Source: an uncultured Ruminococcus sp. (GTDB lineage: Bacteria > Bacillota > Clostridia > Oscillospirales > Acutalibacteraceae). Taken from it: a DNA stretch of 13,753 nt. The position numbers were made by a program, and so were the translations under genes. Under the pieces are notes generated by a model, which did no database searches, was not told where the DNA came from, and worked only from the letters and a program-made list of their open reading frames with translations. Shown piece after piece: positions 5,979 through 12,089 of the stretch. How positions within the stretch are numbered: position 1 is the stretch's first letter; every line of letters begins with the position of its first letter. The stretch lies in assembly GCA_902773065.1 (NCBI GenBank), contig CACYDD010000062.1:1-13753 (forward strand). Direction: 5' to 3'.

Positions 5979-8237
5979 CTACTCTATGCTGTTGTCCTGA
6001 TTAAATATTACCGTTACGACGGTATACGGTTCAACCTCTGTTCCGGGGTCAATATCCTGTGATTTCGCATACGATCCGCCGTTTCCGGCAGGCGAACCCA
6101 TAATGCAAAGGTTGAGATCATTTGTTGCCGCAAGATAATTCACATCGCTCAGGCTGCATCCCTTGAAATCGGGAACCGTCACACGCTGCTTTTTGCTTTC
6201 CTTGTCGGTATAAAGTACCACTGTACCGTCTCTTGGAACATTGGAATATGCAGCCGGGTTCTGTCCGATGACATTTTTTCCGCTGCCGACGATCTCCGCT
6301 TTCAGACCGGCTTCTTCAATCTTGCTCTTAGCCTGGTCGATCGTCATTCCGTTATAATCATCGATAGATGTTTCAAGCTGTGTCAGCTCATCGTCTGTAT
6401 AGACTTTCTCGATACCGAGATACGGCAGCACCTCATTCATAATGTTTCTGAAACACGGACCTGCCACTGCTGAACCATAATAGTTGATATCAGGGTCAGG
6501 CGTATCGAAATAGCAAAGCAGTGCTACTTCCGGATCGTCACACGGAGCGATGCCGCAGAACGATGCAATATAGTCATCTGTAAGATTACCGTATTCGTCC
6601 ACCTTTTTCTGAGATGTACCTGTTTTTCCGCCGATACGGTAGCCTGCTACATAACCGTTTGTTGCACCGCCCGATTTTGCATTTCTTTCCAGCATATCAC
6701 AAATCTGCTGTGCTACATCCTCACTGATGACCTGACGCTTTACCTTCGGTTCATTATTCTTAACAACATTGCCGTCCGAGTCAACCACCTGAGATACAAC
6801 ATACGGCTGCATCAGCTTGCCTTTATTGGCGATCGCAGCACACGCCGTTACCATCTGTATGGGTGTTATTTTGAAGTTCTGTCCGAACGAACCAACCGCC
6901 AGATCCATCAGACCCATTCCGGCGGGTTCATCTGCTTTACTGAAGAACACGTCATCACTTTCTCCGGGAAGATCGATACCCGTTTTTTCCGAGAAACCAA
7001 ATGCTACATAATATTCATAGAATTTCTTACGTCCGAGCATAAAGCCCATCTGCATAAATGCCGGGTTGCACGAATTACAAAGTGCGTCTTCTATTGTCTG
7101 AATACCGTGACCGGAAGAATCCCAGCAGGTGATCGCATCTGCTCCCTCATACGGCACATATGAACCGGTGCAGGTAAATCTTGTTTCATCCTCAATCAGT
7201 CCCTCACTGAGCACTGCCGAAGCCGTTACCATTTTAAATACTGAACCCGGAACATAGGTATCACTGATACCCTTGTTTCTCCACTGTGCATTCAGTGCCT
7301 TGTTTTCCGCCTCTGCCTTTTTATCCTCGGGCAAGGCATCAATTTCCTTCTGTACCTTTTTACTTGCGATCGTAAACGGATCATTCGGATTGAAGGAATC
7401 CTCACAGGCAAAGCCGAGAATTGCTCCCGTCTTGACATTGATCATAATGGCACAGCCTCTATTGGCAACATTGAATTCATCAATCGTTTCCTTAACATAT
7501 TTTTCCATAACACTCTGAATATTTTCATCTATGGTCAGAACAATATTCGAGCCATCGGAAGCTTCTACTTTTTGTTCATACTGATAAGGCAGCGGATTGT
7601 TGTGTGCATCCTGTGCAATGACAATTCTTCCTGTACTGCCGTTCAGTTCTTCATCATATTCGTACTCAATTCCGGCAAGTCCCTGTCCGTCCGAACCCAC
7701 AAACCCAAGGATCGAGCCTGCAAAATTATCATGCGTATAATATCTTTTATAGTCCTCAATAGTGTTGATCACACCGCTGATTTTATTTTCCTTATAGATC
7801 TTATCCTCGAATTCAAGTATTTTGTTTCTGACATTGGTTTCGACCTTATTTTTCAGAACCACATAATAGGAATTTTCATATGTTTTTTTCAGAATTTCAT
7901 CCTTGTCGAGATCAAGGATCTTGGCAAGTCCCTTTGCCACGATTTCACGGCTTTGTTCATCGCCGTCCTTGAAATTCGCCGGTGCAAGCACCACATTCCA
8001 CACGGTAATACTCTGTGCAAGAATATTTCCGCTGCTGTCGTAGATATTTCCGCGCTTTGCAGAAACAGTGGTATCGTGCAGCTGTTGTTCCACAGCCTTT
8101 TGCTGTAATTCCTCTGCCTGATATACCTGCAGATAAAAAAGTCTGGCAAATACCGTACCGAAGCCCAGTACCAATATAATGATCATGATCATGGTTGATC
8201 TGTGCCACAAAGTAGCGGCTGCACCTTTTTTTGCCAT
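5979..8237 (-). CDS. Class B penicillin-binding protein SpoVD/FtsI, with PASTA region
   Basis: DD-transpeptidase that cross-links septal peptidoglycan made by FtsW. Length 752 aa. Residues about 15–37 form a single N-terminal membrane anchor. The PBP dimer domain follows (KRGNIYDSSGNILA at 61–74, then to about 225). The transpeptidase domain has GSVFK (nucleophile Ser332, Lys335), SCN (389–391) and KTGTS (538–542). Residues about 628–678 and 686–746 look like two C-terminal PASTA units; the second begins with the usual VPDFKG, while the first lacks the opening VPD. SpoVD typically carries one PASTA unit and PBP2x two, so vegetative FtsI versus sporulation SpoVD cannot be decided. As the only class B PBP in the cluster it may serve both. 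AAGGAAGGAAAG precedes the ATG. The Mur-ligase-like gene starts 37 bases after its stop. A 190-base spacer with hairpins precedes it. Confidence 0.93.
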   Translation of the reverse strand: MAKKGAAATLWHRSTMIMIIILVLGFGTVFARLFYLQVYQAEELQQKAVEQQLHDTTVSAKRGNIYDSSGNILAQSITVWNVVLAPANFKDGDEQSREIVAKGLAKILDLDKDEILKKTYENSYYVVLKNKVETNVRNKILEFEDKIYKENKISGVINTIEDYKRYYTHDNFAGSILGFVGSDGQGLAGIEYEYDEELNGSTGRIVIAQDAHNNPLPYQYEQKVEASDGSNIVLTIDENIQSVMEKYVKETIDEFNVANRGCAIMINVKTGAILGFACEDSFNPNDPFTIASKKVQKEIDALPEDKKAEAENKALNAQWRNKGISDTYVPGSVFKMVTASAVLSEGLIEDETRFTCTGSYVPYEGADAITCWDSSGHGIQTIEDALCNSCNPAFMQMGFMLGRKKFYEYYVAFGFSEKTGIDLPGESDDVFFSKADEPAGMGLMDLAVGSFGQNFKITPIQMVTACAAIANKGKLMQPYVVSQVVDSDGNVVKNNEPKVKRQVISEDVAQQICDMLERNAKSGGATNGYVAGYRIGGKTGTSQKKVDEYGNLTDDYIASFCGIAPCDDPEVALLCYFDTPDPDINYYGSAVAGPCFRNIMNEVLPYLGIEKVYTDDELTQLETSIDDYNGMTIDQAKSKIEEAGLKAEIVGSGKNVIGQNPAAYSNVPRDGTVVLYTDKESKKQRVTVPDFKGCSLSDVNYLAATNDLNLCIMGSPAGNGGSYAKSQDIDPGTEVEPYTVVTVIFNQDNSIE

Positions 8238-8267
8238 TGACGCTTTCCTTCCTTTCTGCCTGATAAA

Positions 8268-8282
8268 TAATATAGTATATTA
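8268..8282. promoter_or_regulatory. 15-base AT palindrome and possible promoter before spoVD
   Basis: TAATATA-G-TATATTA is a perfect palindrome about 30 bases before the spoVD start. On the minus strand TTGCAT, contributed by the small hairpin upstream, is followed 17–19 bases later by AATATA/TATACT within the palindrome, which could be a promoter for spoVD and downstream genes. AT-rich chance is a real alternative. Confidence 0.3.
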
Positions 8283-8297
8283 CAGTCCCTTAAAAAT

Positions 8298-8341
8298 AAT
8301 GCAAAACTGCATTGAAAGAGCGTTTTGACACCGCTCTTTCA
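8298..8341 (-). terminator. Tandem hairpins between ftsL and spoVD, possible attenuator
   Basis: Read on the minus strand, a stem TGAAAGAGCG/CGCTCTTTCA (10 bp, 8–9-base loop) is followed by a smaller stem AATGCA/TGCATT with a 4-base loop, then ATTTTT. The geometry resembles a weak intrinsic terminator or attenuator. It would divide the lead genes mraZ–rsmH–ftsL from the spoVD–ftsQ block. The short T-run suggests partial rather than full termination. Confidence 0.45.
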
Positions 8342-8427
8342 CTGCAGCCTCCACAGCACAGTACATACCGCACCGTATGTTTGCATAAAAAGAAAGTTAT
8401 TTATCGCAGCATTTGCTGCACTTGAAA

Positions 8428-8958
8428 TCATGATTCATTCGATCCGGCACCGAATGCCTTCAGAACAGTAGTGAAAATGCTGTCACTGCTTTCATCACTT
8501 ACAATTTCTCCCTTATCGCCGTCCGACAAAGAAATAAATCTTTTCTGGGCATTTTTTACCGGTACCATATCAAGCTTTGTTTCCGCATAATTCTTCACAA
8601 AGCTGTCAGTAAGCTTGCTTTCTATCGTAAGTTCATATTGCGCCTGACGATTCCGGAGTTCTGTCAGTTCCGCATTCTTTTCTGTAATATTTTCGTTGAC
8701 CTCGTTAAGCTGTGCATTAAAATGCACAAGCAGAATCGCAACAGACGCCATAAGTATCGTGAGCAAACTCACGGTAACAATGGTAATGGGATTTCTTTTC
8801 CGGCGTTGTGCCTTAGCGGAAGAACCCTGGCTGATACTGATGATCTTGCCGCTTTTTTTCTTTTTCCTGGATTTTTTTCCTGCACTCGACATCTGCATTT
8901 CCGCATTTTCTTCAAAAAGCGAAAGATCATATGCCTCGGTTCTTTTTTCACCTGCCAT
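8428..8958 (-). CDS. ftsL: Cell division protein FtsL
   Basis: Small bitopic divisome protein that pairs with DivIC/FtsB and FtsQ/DivIB and activates FtsW–PBP. The 176-aa protein has a Lys/Arg-rich cytoplasmic part (1–56, including a KKSRKKKK run), one membrane helix (about 57–79, ITIVTVSLLTILMASVAILL), a leucine/glutamate heptad coiled coil (about 82–113, LNEVNENITEKNAELTEL) and a short extracellular end with the family-like AETKLDMVPVKNAQKRFI. It is longer than the usual 110–120 residues because of the basic head and a polar tail. The ATG follows GGAAGGGAAG. It starts 29 bases after the rsmH stop and precedes the PBP gene, the classical ftsL position. Sequence conservation in this family is low, so synteny and topology carry much of the call. 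Confidence 0.87.
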   Translation of the reverse strand: MAGEKRTEAYDLSLFEENAEMQMSSAGKKSRKKKKSGKIISISQGSSAKAQRRKRNPITIVTVSLLTILMASVAILLVHFNAQLNEVNENITEKNAELTELRNRQAQYELTIESKLTDSFVKNYAETKLDMVPVKNAQKRFISLSDGDKGEIVSDESSDSIFTTVLKAFGAGSNES

Positions 8959-8987
8959 TAAAAATTTCTTCCCTTCCTATTATTAAA

Positions 8988-9929
8988 TCAGTAGATCGCT
9001 TCATTGATCCTTTCGCAGCACCGAAGCTTCGCACTTCTGCTGCGCAGATTTTCCTCAAGTTCTGCCTTGTCCGCCCCGATCGGCTTTCTGCTGACAAGCT
9101 TTGCGGACGGTTTCCTGCCGCACACACAAACCGGGAAATCCTTCGGACAAATACAACCTTCGCACCACTTTGCCATTCTTTGCTTGACCATTCTGTCTTC
9201 AAGGGAATGGAATGTAATTACTGCCAGCCTCCCTCCGATTTTCAGACTGCGGAATGCTCCGTCAAGTCCTTCGGAGAGTCTGTCCAGTTCGCCGTTAACG
9301 GCAATTCTCAGAGCCTGAAAGGTTTTCCTTGCAGGGTGCTTATCATGTCTTTTGGCGGCAGGGTAAGCAGCTTTGACAATTTCCGCAAGCTCAGTTGTGG
9401 TTTCGATCGGTTTCTTTTTTCTTTCTCTTTCGATATTCCTTGCGATATTTTTCGCAAATTTTTCTTCGCCGTAAAGCGAAAGGATATGTACAAGCTCGTG
9501 AAAGCTCATTGTATTGACTAACTCAGCAGCGGTTGTACCGCTCTGACTCATTCTCATATCAAGCGGTGCATCGGCATGATAGGAAAAACCTCTTTCGGCA
9601 CAGTCCAACTGATGTGACGATACGCCGATATCCAGCAGAACACCGTCAAGTACCCGAATGCCAAGCTGCTCTGTGACTGACGGTATCTCGGAAAAATTCG
9701 ATTTTACAATACTCACACGCCTGTCACTGCCGAAACGCTTTTCCAATGTTTCTATTGCATCCGGATCCTGATCTACACAGATCAGCCTGCCTTTCTCACC
9801 AAGACGTTTCAGAATTTCGGAGGAATGACCTCCGCCGCCTGCCGTACCATCCAGATAAATTCCTTCCGGCTTCACGTCAAGCACCCGGATCGTTTGCTCC
9901 AATATCACAGGCTTATGGGAAAATTCCAT
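8988..9929 (-). CDS. rsmH: 16S rRNA (cytosine(1402)-N4)-methyltransferase RsmH (MraW)
   Basis: SAM-dependent enzyme that methylates N4 of C1402 in the ribosomal P site. At 313 aa it is of normal length and all hallmark segments are present: SAM loop YLDGTAGGGGHS (25–36), VDQDPDAI (52–59), LLDIGVSSHQLD (98–109), RGFSYHADAPLDMRM (113–127), HPARKTFQALRIAVN (198–212), ITFHSLEDRMVK (238–249) and a late cysteine cluster CEGCICPKDFPVCVCGRKP (256–274). The ATG follows GAGGTG at 5-nt spacing and lies 12 bases past the mraZ stop, so the two are almost certainly translated from one mRNA. No irregularities. Confidence 0.98.
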   Translation of the reverse strand: MEFSHKPVILEQTIRVLDVKPEGIYLDGTAGGGGHSSEILKRLGEKGRLICVDQDPDAIETLEKRFGSDRRVSIVKSNFSEIPSVTEQLGIRVLDGVLLDIGVSSHQLDCAERGFSYHADAPLDMRMSQSGTTAAELVNTMSFHELVHILSLYGEEKFAKNIARNIERERKKKPIETTTELAEIVKAAYPAAKRHDKHPARKTFQALRIAVNGELDRLSEGLDGAFRSLKIGGRLAVITFHSLEDRMVKQRMAKWCEGCICPKDFPVCVCGRKPSAKLVSRKPIGADKAELEENLRSRSAKLRCCERINEAIY

Positions 9930-9941
9930 CTCATCACCTCA

Positions 9942-10361
9942 TCAGAGAGCAAGCTCATCCATAATTTCATAAACTTCCTGATCGGACAGTGCCTTATTGT
10001 ATTCATCCCATGCCTTACTGTCCCAGATCTCCACTTTTGAACCTGTTCCATTGATCACAACATCCTTATCAAGCCCTGCATATTCACGCAATGCCTGCGG
10101 GATGAGTACTCTTCCCTGCTTATCGGGAATCAATTCTGCTGCGCTCGAAAACAGAAAACGGGTGATCTGAACTGTTTTGGAGGACGGCATTGCAGCAATT
10201 TTCCTGCCCAGCTCGTCCCATGCTTCTTTGGAAAGTACTGTAATGGTGGAATCCTTACCCTTGGTGGCATAGAAAATATCACCAAGCTCCTCACGGAACT
10301 TCGCAGGCATTATCACACGACCCTTAGGATCAATATTATGTTGATATGTGCCTATTAACAT
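9942..10361 (-). CDS. mraZ: Transcriptional regulator MraZ
   Basis: DNA-binding protein with two SpoVT/AbrB-like beta-barrel repeats that assembles into rings and controls its own dcw operon. The 139-aa product has the paired signatures DPKGRVIMPAKFREELG (11–27) and DKQGRVLIPQALREYAG (80–96), spaced as in the family. The ATG used gives the standard N-terminus MLIGTYQHNIDPKGR and has GGTGGAGG just upstream. A GTG 51 bases earlier would add 17 non-conserved residues and run into the operator region, so it is rejected. It is the first gene of the cluster, with its own promoter and a phased operator, so autoregulation is likely. Confidence 0.97.
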   Translation of the reverse strand: MLIGTYQHNIDPKGRVIMPAKFREELGDIFYATKGKDSTITVLSKEAWDELGRKIAAMPSSKTVQITRFLFSSAAELIPDKQGRVLIPQALREYAGLDKDVVINGTGSKVEIWDSKAWDEYNKALSDQEVYEIMDELAL

Positions 10362-10405
10362 GATCCTCCACCAAAAACGAAATTTCTGCACTGAGTCCCC
10401 CTCAG

Positions 10406-10435
10406 CCACCACTTCGTTACACCTTTCACCACTTT
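10406..10435 (-). promoter_or_regulatory. MraZ operator: three phased 10-bp repeats
   Basis: On the minus strand three contiguous 10-base units read AAGTGGTGAA, AGGTGTAACG and AAGTGGTGGC, so the core GTGG/GTGT recurs every helical turn. The array begins 8 bases after the −10 box and must overlap the transcription start. MraZ is known to bind short direct repeats with a GTG core at 10-bp spacing before its own gene, so this is the expected autoregulatory site. Confidence 0.85.
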
Positions 10436-10443
10436 CTTAGATT

Positions 10444-10472
10444 ATTATAGCCTAATACATGACAAAATGCAA
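10444..10472 (-). promoter_or_regulatory. Sigma-A promoter of the dcw operon
   Basis: On the minus strand TTGCAT and a perfect TATAAT are separated by exactly 17 bases. An A/T-rich tract lies just upstream of the −35 box. The promoter is 83 bases before the mraZ start and is directly followed by the phased operator. Confidence 0.85.
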
Positions 10473-10531
10473 GTTCTTCAAGACATTTTTTTAATTTAAT
10501 TTATTTTACTTCTTTTTCAGAACGAAAAAGT

Positions 10532-10565
10532 GGTTAATTTGTCAAAACTGCCTGACAAGTCAACC
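10532..10565. repeat. Imperfect 13-bp inverted repeat in the divergent region
   Basis: GGTTAATTTGTCA and TGACAAGTCAACC are reverse complements at 11 of 13 positions, with an 8-base loop, and the inner six pairs (TTGTCA/TGACAA) are perfect. It lies between the two divergent genes, where no upstream gene needs a terminator, so a regulator binding site or insulator is more likely. Its role is unknown. Confidence 0.45.
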
Positions 10566-10689
10566 CTATTTTTGTCTATTTTCAATTTTTTACCAAATTT
10601 TCCCTACTGTAATGCAACAACTCATACAAAAAATACACTATATTGTATAAAAACAAATAAATGCAAGAAAATAATAACAGGAGAGTGAT

Positions 10690-11049
10690 TTGAATATGCA
10701 ATATCTGAATGCATTTATTGTGGGAGGACTGCTTTGTGTCATTGCACAAATTCTGATTGACAAAACAAAGCTTACCCCTGCACGTATTCTTGTGATCTAT
10801 GTCACAGCCGGAGTAGTTCTTACCGCTGTCGGAATCTATGAGCCGCTTGTCAATTTTGCCGGTGCAGGTGCGTCTGTTCCCCTGACAGGCTTCGGCTATT
10901 CTCTTGCCAAGGGCATTGAAGAATCCGTTGCACAGGACGGTATCCTCGGCGTACTGACAGGAGGTCTCACCGCCTGTTCTGCCGGAATCGCCGCCGCCAT
11001 CTTTTTCGGCTACATCATGGCCATCTTCAAAAAGCCGTCTACGAAGTAG
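10690..11049 (+). CDS. spoVAE: Stage V sporulation protein AE (SpoVAE family)
   Basis: Small membrane protein of the SpoVA group, which moves dipicolinic acid into the spore and releases it on germination. The 119-aa sequence is hydrophobic throughout with about three to four helices. It shows the family pattern: FIVGGLLCVIAQILID, KLTPARILVIYVTAGVVL, the motif YEPLVNFAGAGASVPLTGFG, and the C-terminal GVLTGGLTACSAGIAAAI before a short basic end. AGGAG precedes TTG at 6-nt spacing; the ATG two codons later is 12 bases from it, so the TTG is preferred, with moderate certainty. spoVAC and spoVAD, its usual partners, are not adjacent: it is alone and divergent from the dcw operon. A sigma-G promoter is expected from known biology but not convincingly visible. 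A heptamer array starts at its stop codon. Confidence 0.9.
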   Translation: MNMQYLNAFIVGGLLCVIAQILIDKTKLTPARILVIYVTAGVVLTAVGIYEPLVNFAGAGASVPLTGFGYSLAKGIEESVAQDGILGVLTGGLTACSAGIAAAIFFGYIMAIFKKPSTK

Positions 11050-11097
11050 GGGCTAGGGACTAGGGGCTAGGATCTAGGGGTTAGAGACTAGGGATTA
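11049..11097 (+). repeat. Seven tandem degenerate heptamers after spoVAE
   Basis: Seven uninterrupted 7-base units follow each other: GGGGCTA, GGGACTA, GGGGCTA, GGATCTA, GGGGTTA, GAGACTA, GGGATTA. All end in TA and are otherwise purine-rich, apart from a pyrimidine at position five (and a T at position four in one unit). The first unit begins at the last base of the spoVAE stop codon. It is of the type of the short tandemly repeated (STRR) heptamers known from some other bacterial genomes. Confidence 0.85.
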
Positions 11098-11125
11098 TAG
11101 AATTTTTATACGTTAGTTCTAAATA

Positions 11126-11172
11126 TAAAAACAGCGACTGATTTTGTAACACAATCAATCGCTGTTTTTTTG
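11126..11172. terminator. Bidirectional intrinsic terminator between convergent spoVAE and the ABC operon
   Basis: Arms AACAGCGACTGATT (11130–11143) and AATCAATCGCTGTT (11153–11166) form a 14-base stem with one imperfect pair (C·A on the plus transcript, a G–U wobble on the minus transcript) and a 9-base loop. Seven T follow on the plus strand and five on the minus strand, so it can stop both spoVAE and the ABC transporter mRNA. Confidence 0.88.
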
Positions 11173-11179
11173 CTTTATG

Positions 11180-11196
11180 ATTTGCCGCAGGCAAAT
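11180..11196. repeat. Small perfect hairpin ATTTGCC–GGCAAAT
   Basis: A 7-bp perfect stem with a 3-base loop lies just past the bidirectional terminator. It has no T-run of its own. It may be a part of an interspersed intergenic repeat or a secondary structure at the mRNA 3' end; nothing in the window decides this. Confidence 0.35.
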
Positions 11197-11260
11197 TGTA
11201 ACTATAATAAACTATCCTTGGCATAATTCTTAAAAAAGCCTTTGCACTTGCCCACGCCAC

Positions 11261-11295
11261 TCATTATTAATTATTCATTATTATTTATTAATTGT
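11261..11295 (-). repeat. Five tandem AT-rich heptamers after the last ABC permease
   Basis: Read on the minus strand from just past the permease stop, units are ACAATTA, ATAAATA, ATAATGA, ATAATTA, ATAATGA. Length, orientation relative to the gene and position at the stop codon agree with the arrays after spoVAE and mraY, although the base composition is richer in A/T. Low complexity makes this array the least certain of the three. Confidence 0.45.
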
Positions 11296-12087
11296 TCAAG
11301 ATCCTGCGCTTTCGTAGGCTTTGAGACCGCGTTTCCAGATGGATAAGGCAATGAGTAACAGAATGGTTGCTACAGCCACAACGCCGCCGATATTAAACAA
11401 GGGGTTTTCGCCTGTCAAAAAGTACAGGCACGGATAATATCCCGTAAAGGCAAACGGTACGATATAGGTAATGACAGTGCGGATAAAATCGCTGTAGATT
11501 GTAGTCGGGTATTTTGCGAATTCATTTGTCATGTAAAATACCTGTGTGATTTGTCCGCTGACTTTGATCCAGAACGCAAGTGCCGCTGTTCCGATTTTGA
11601 TTGCTGTATAAATGAGGGAAGCAAAAATAATCGCAATGATAAAGAATAAAACAGAAAGCGGTGTAAACACAACATTCGCTGCCCCTGCGGAAACACAGAC
11701 AAGTGCAATTCCCATGATCAGCTCGCCTGCAGCATCGATCTGGAATTTCTCCGCAATAATATGAAACAGCGGGTCGATCGGTCTTGTCAGGTATTTGTCA
11801 AAATCGCCTTTCTGTACAATAAAATATCCTACACTCCATAAGTTGTCCGTGAACATATGGTCAAGACCTTTCGGGATCAGCGAAAAGCCATAGATAAACA
11901 CGATCTGTTCCAATGTAAATCCTGCCAGCTGCGGTATCTGCGAGAAAATGATGAAGATGAAGCCGATCCCCACTGCCTGATCGATAATAAAGCTGAGAGC
12001 ACCCGTCAGAAAGTCAATACGATATTCCATCAATGTTTTGATATTCTGCACAAGGAGAAGTCTGTAGATTTTCAGTGTCTTTTTCAT
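11296..12087 (-). CDS. ABC-2 type transporter permease (ABC2_membrane_6/DUF990-like), second subunit
   Basis: Membrane subunit of a three-gene ABC exporter. The 263-aa protein has a short basic N-terminus (KKTLKIYRLLLVQNIKTLMEYR) and about six hydrophobic segments, among them FLTGALSFIIDQAVGIGFIF, ELIMGIALVCVSAGAANVVF, LSVLFFIIAIIFASLIYTAI, IRTVITYIVPFAFTGYYPCL and VVAVATILLLIALSIWKRGL. FTGYYPCLYFLTG near the end resembles the P-A-x-Y/F-L-type end found in this family. The ATG lies 6 bases from GGAGG and 2 bases after the stop of the first permease, giving tight translational coupling. ATGs further upstream overlap the ribosome binding site or the preceding gene. Substrate unknown; it is not paired here with a regulator or resistance gene. 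Confidence 0.85.
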   Translation of the reverse strand: MKKTLKIYRLLLVQNIKTLMEYRIDFLTGALSFIIDQAVGIGFIFIIFSQIPQLAGFTLEQIVFIYGFSLIPKGLDHMFTDNLWSVGYFIVQKGDFDKYLTRPIDPLFHIIAEKFQIDAAGELIMGIALVCVSAGAANVVFTPLSVLFFIIAIIFASLIYTAIKIGTAALAFWIKVSGQITQVFYMTNEFAKYPTTIYSDFIRTVITYIVPFAFTGYYPCLYFLTGENPLFNIGGVVAVATILLLIALSIWKRGLKAYESAGS

Positions 12088-12089
12088 AT

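Larger units (their letters stand above)
10362..10689. other. Intergenic region between divergent mraZ and spoVAE
   Basis: No convincing protein gene lies in this 328-base stretch. The left third holds the mraZ leader, operator and promoter. In the leader, CTGAG-TCCCC-CTCAG (10392–10406) forms a small hairpin. The middle is an A/T-rich tract upstream of the −35 box (about 10486–10510), a possible UP element, and an imperfect inverted repeat. The right third is AT-rich leader of spoVAE. CATACAA at 10623–10629 resembles a forespore −10 box, but no matching −35 sits at the right distance, so no promoter is assigned there. Confidence 0.6.

Noticed and set aside
7572..8108. Plus-strand open frame of 178 codons with hydrophobic look
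   Set aside because: Shadow of the spoVD coding strand; the hydrophobicity comes from the complement of polar codons.
8298..8341. T-box or other riboswitch before spoVD
   Set aside because: No T-box sequence, specifier stem or known aptamer core could be recognised; only two simple hairpins are seen.
8931..9521. Plus-strand open frame of 196 codons
   Set aside because: It runs antisense across rsmH, with no ribosome binding site or recognisable family. The minus-strand gene has all hallmark motifs.
10362..10412. GTG start giving MraZ 17 more residues
   Set aside because: The extra residues are not part of the conserved family, and the start would overlap the operator and leader hairpin. 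ATG at 10361 gives the standard N-terminus.
10526..10533. AAAAGTGG on the plus strand as a MraZ site for spoVAE
   Set aside because: Only a single copy without 10-bp phased partners; MraZ sites need repeats, so it is probably chance.
11049..11097. CRISPR or telomere-like array
   Set aside because: Units are 7 bases with no spacers, and there are no cas genes. Similarity to telomere repeats is only in unit length and G content.
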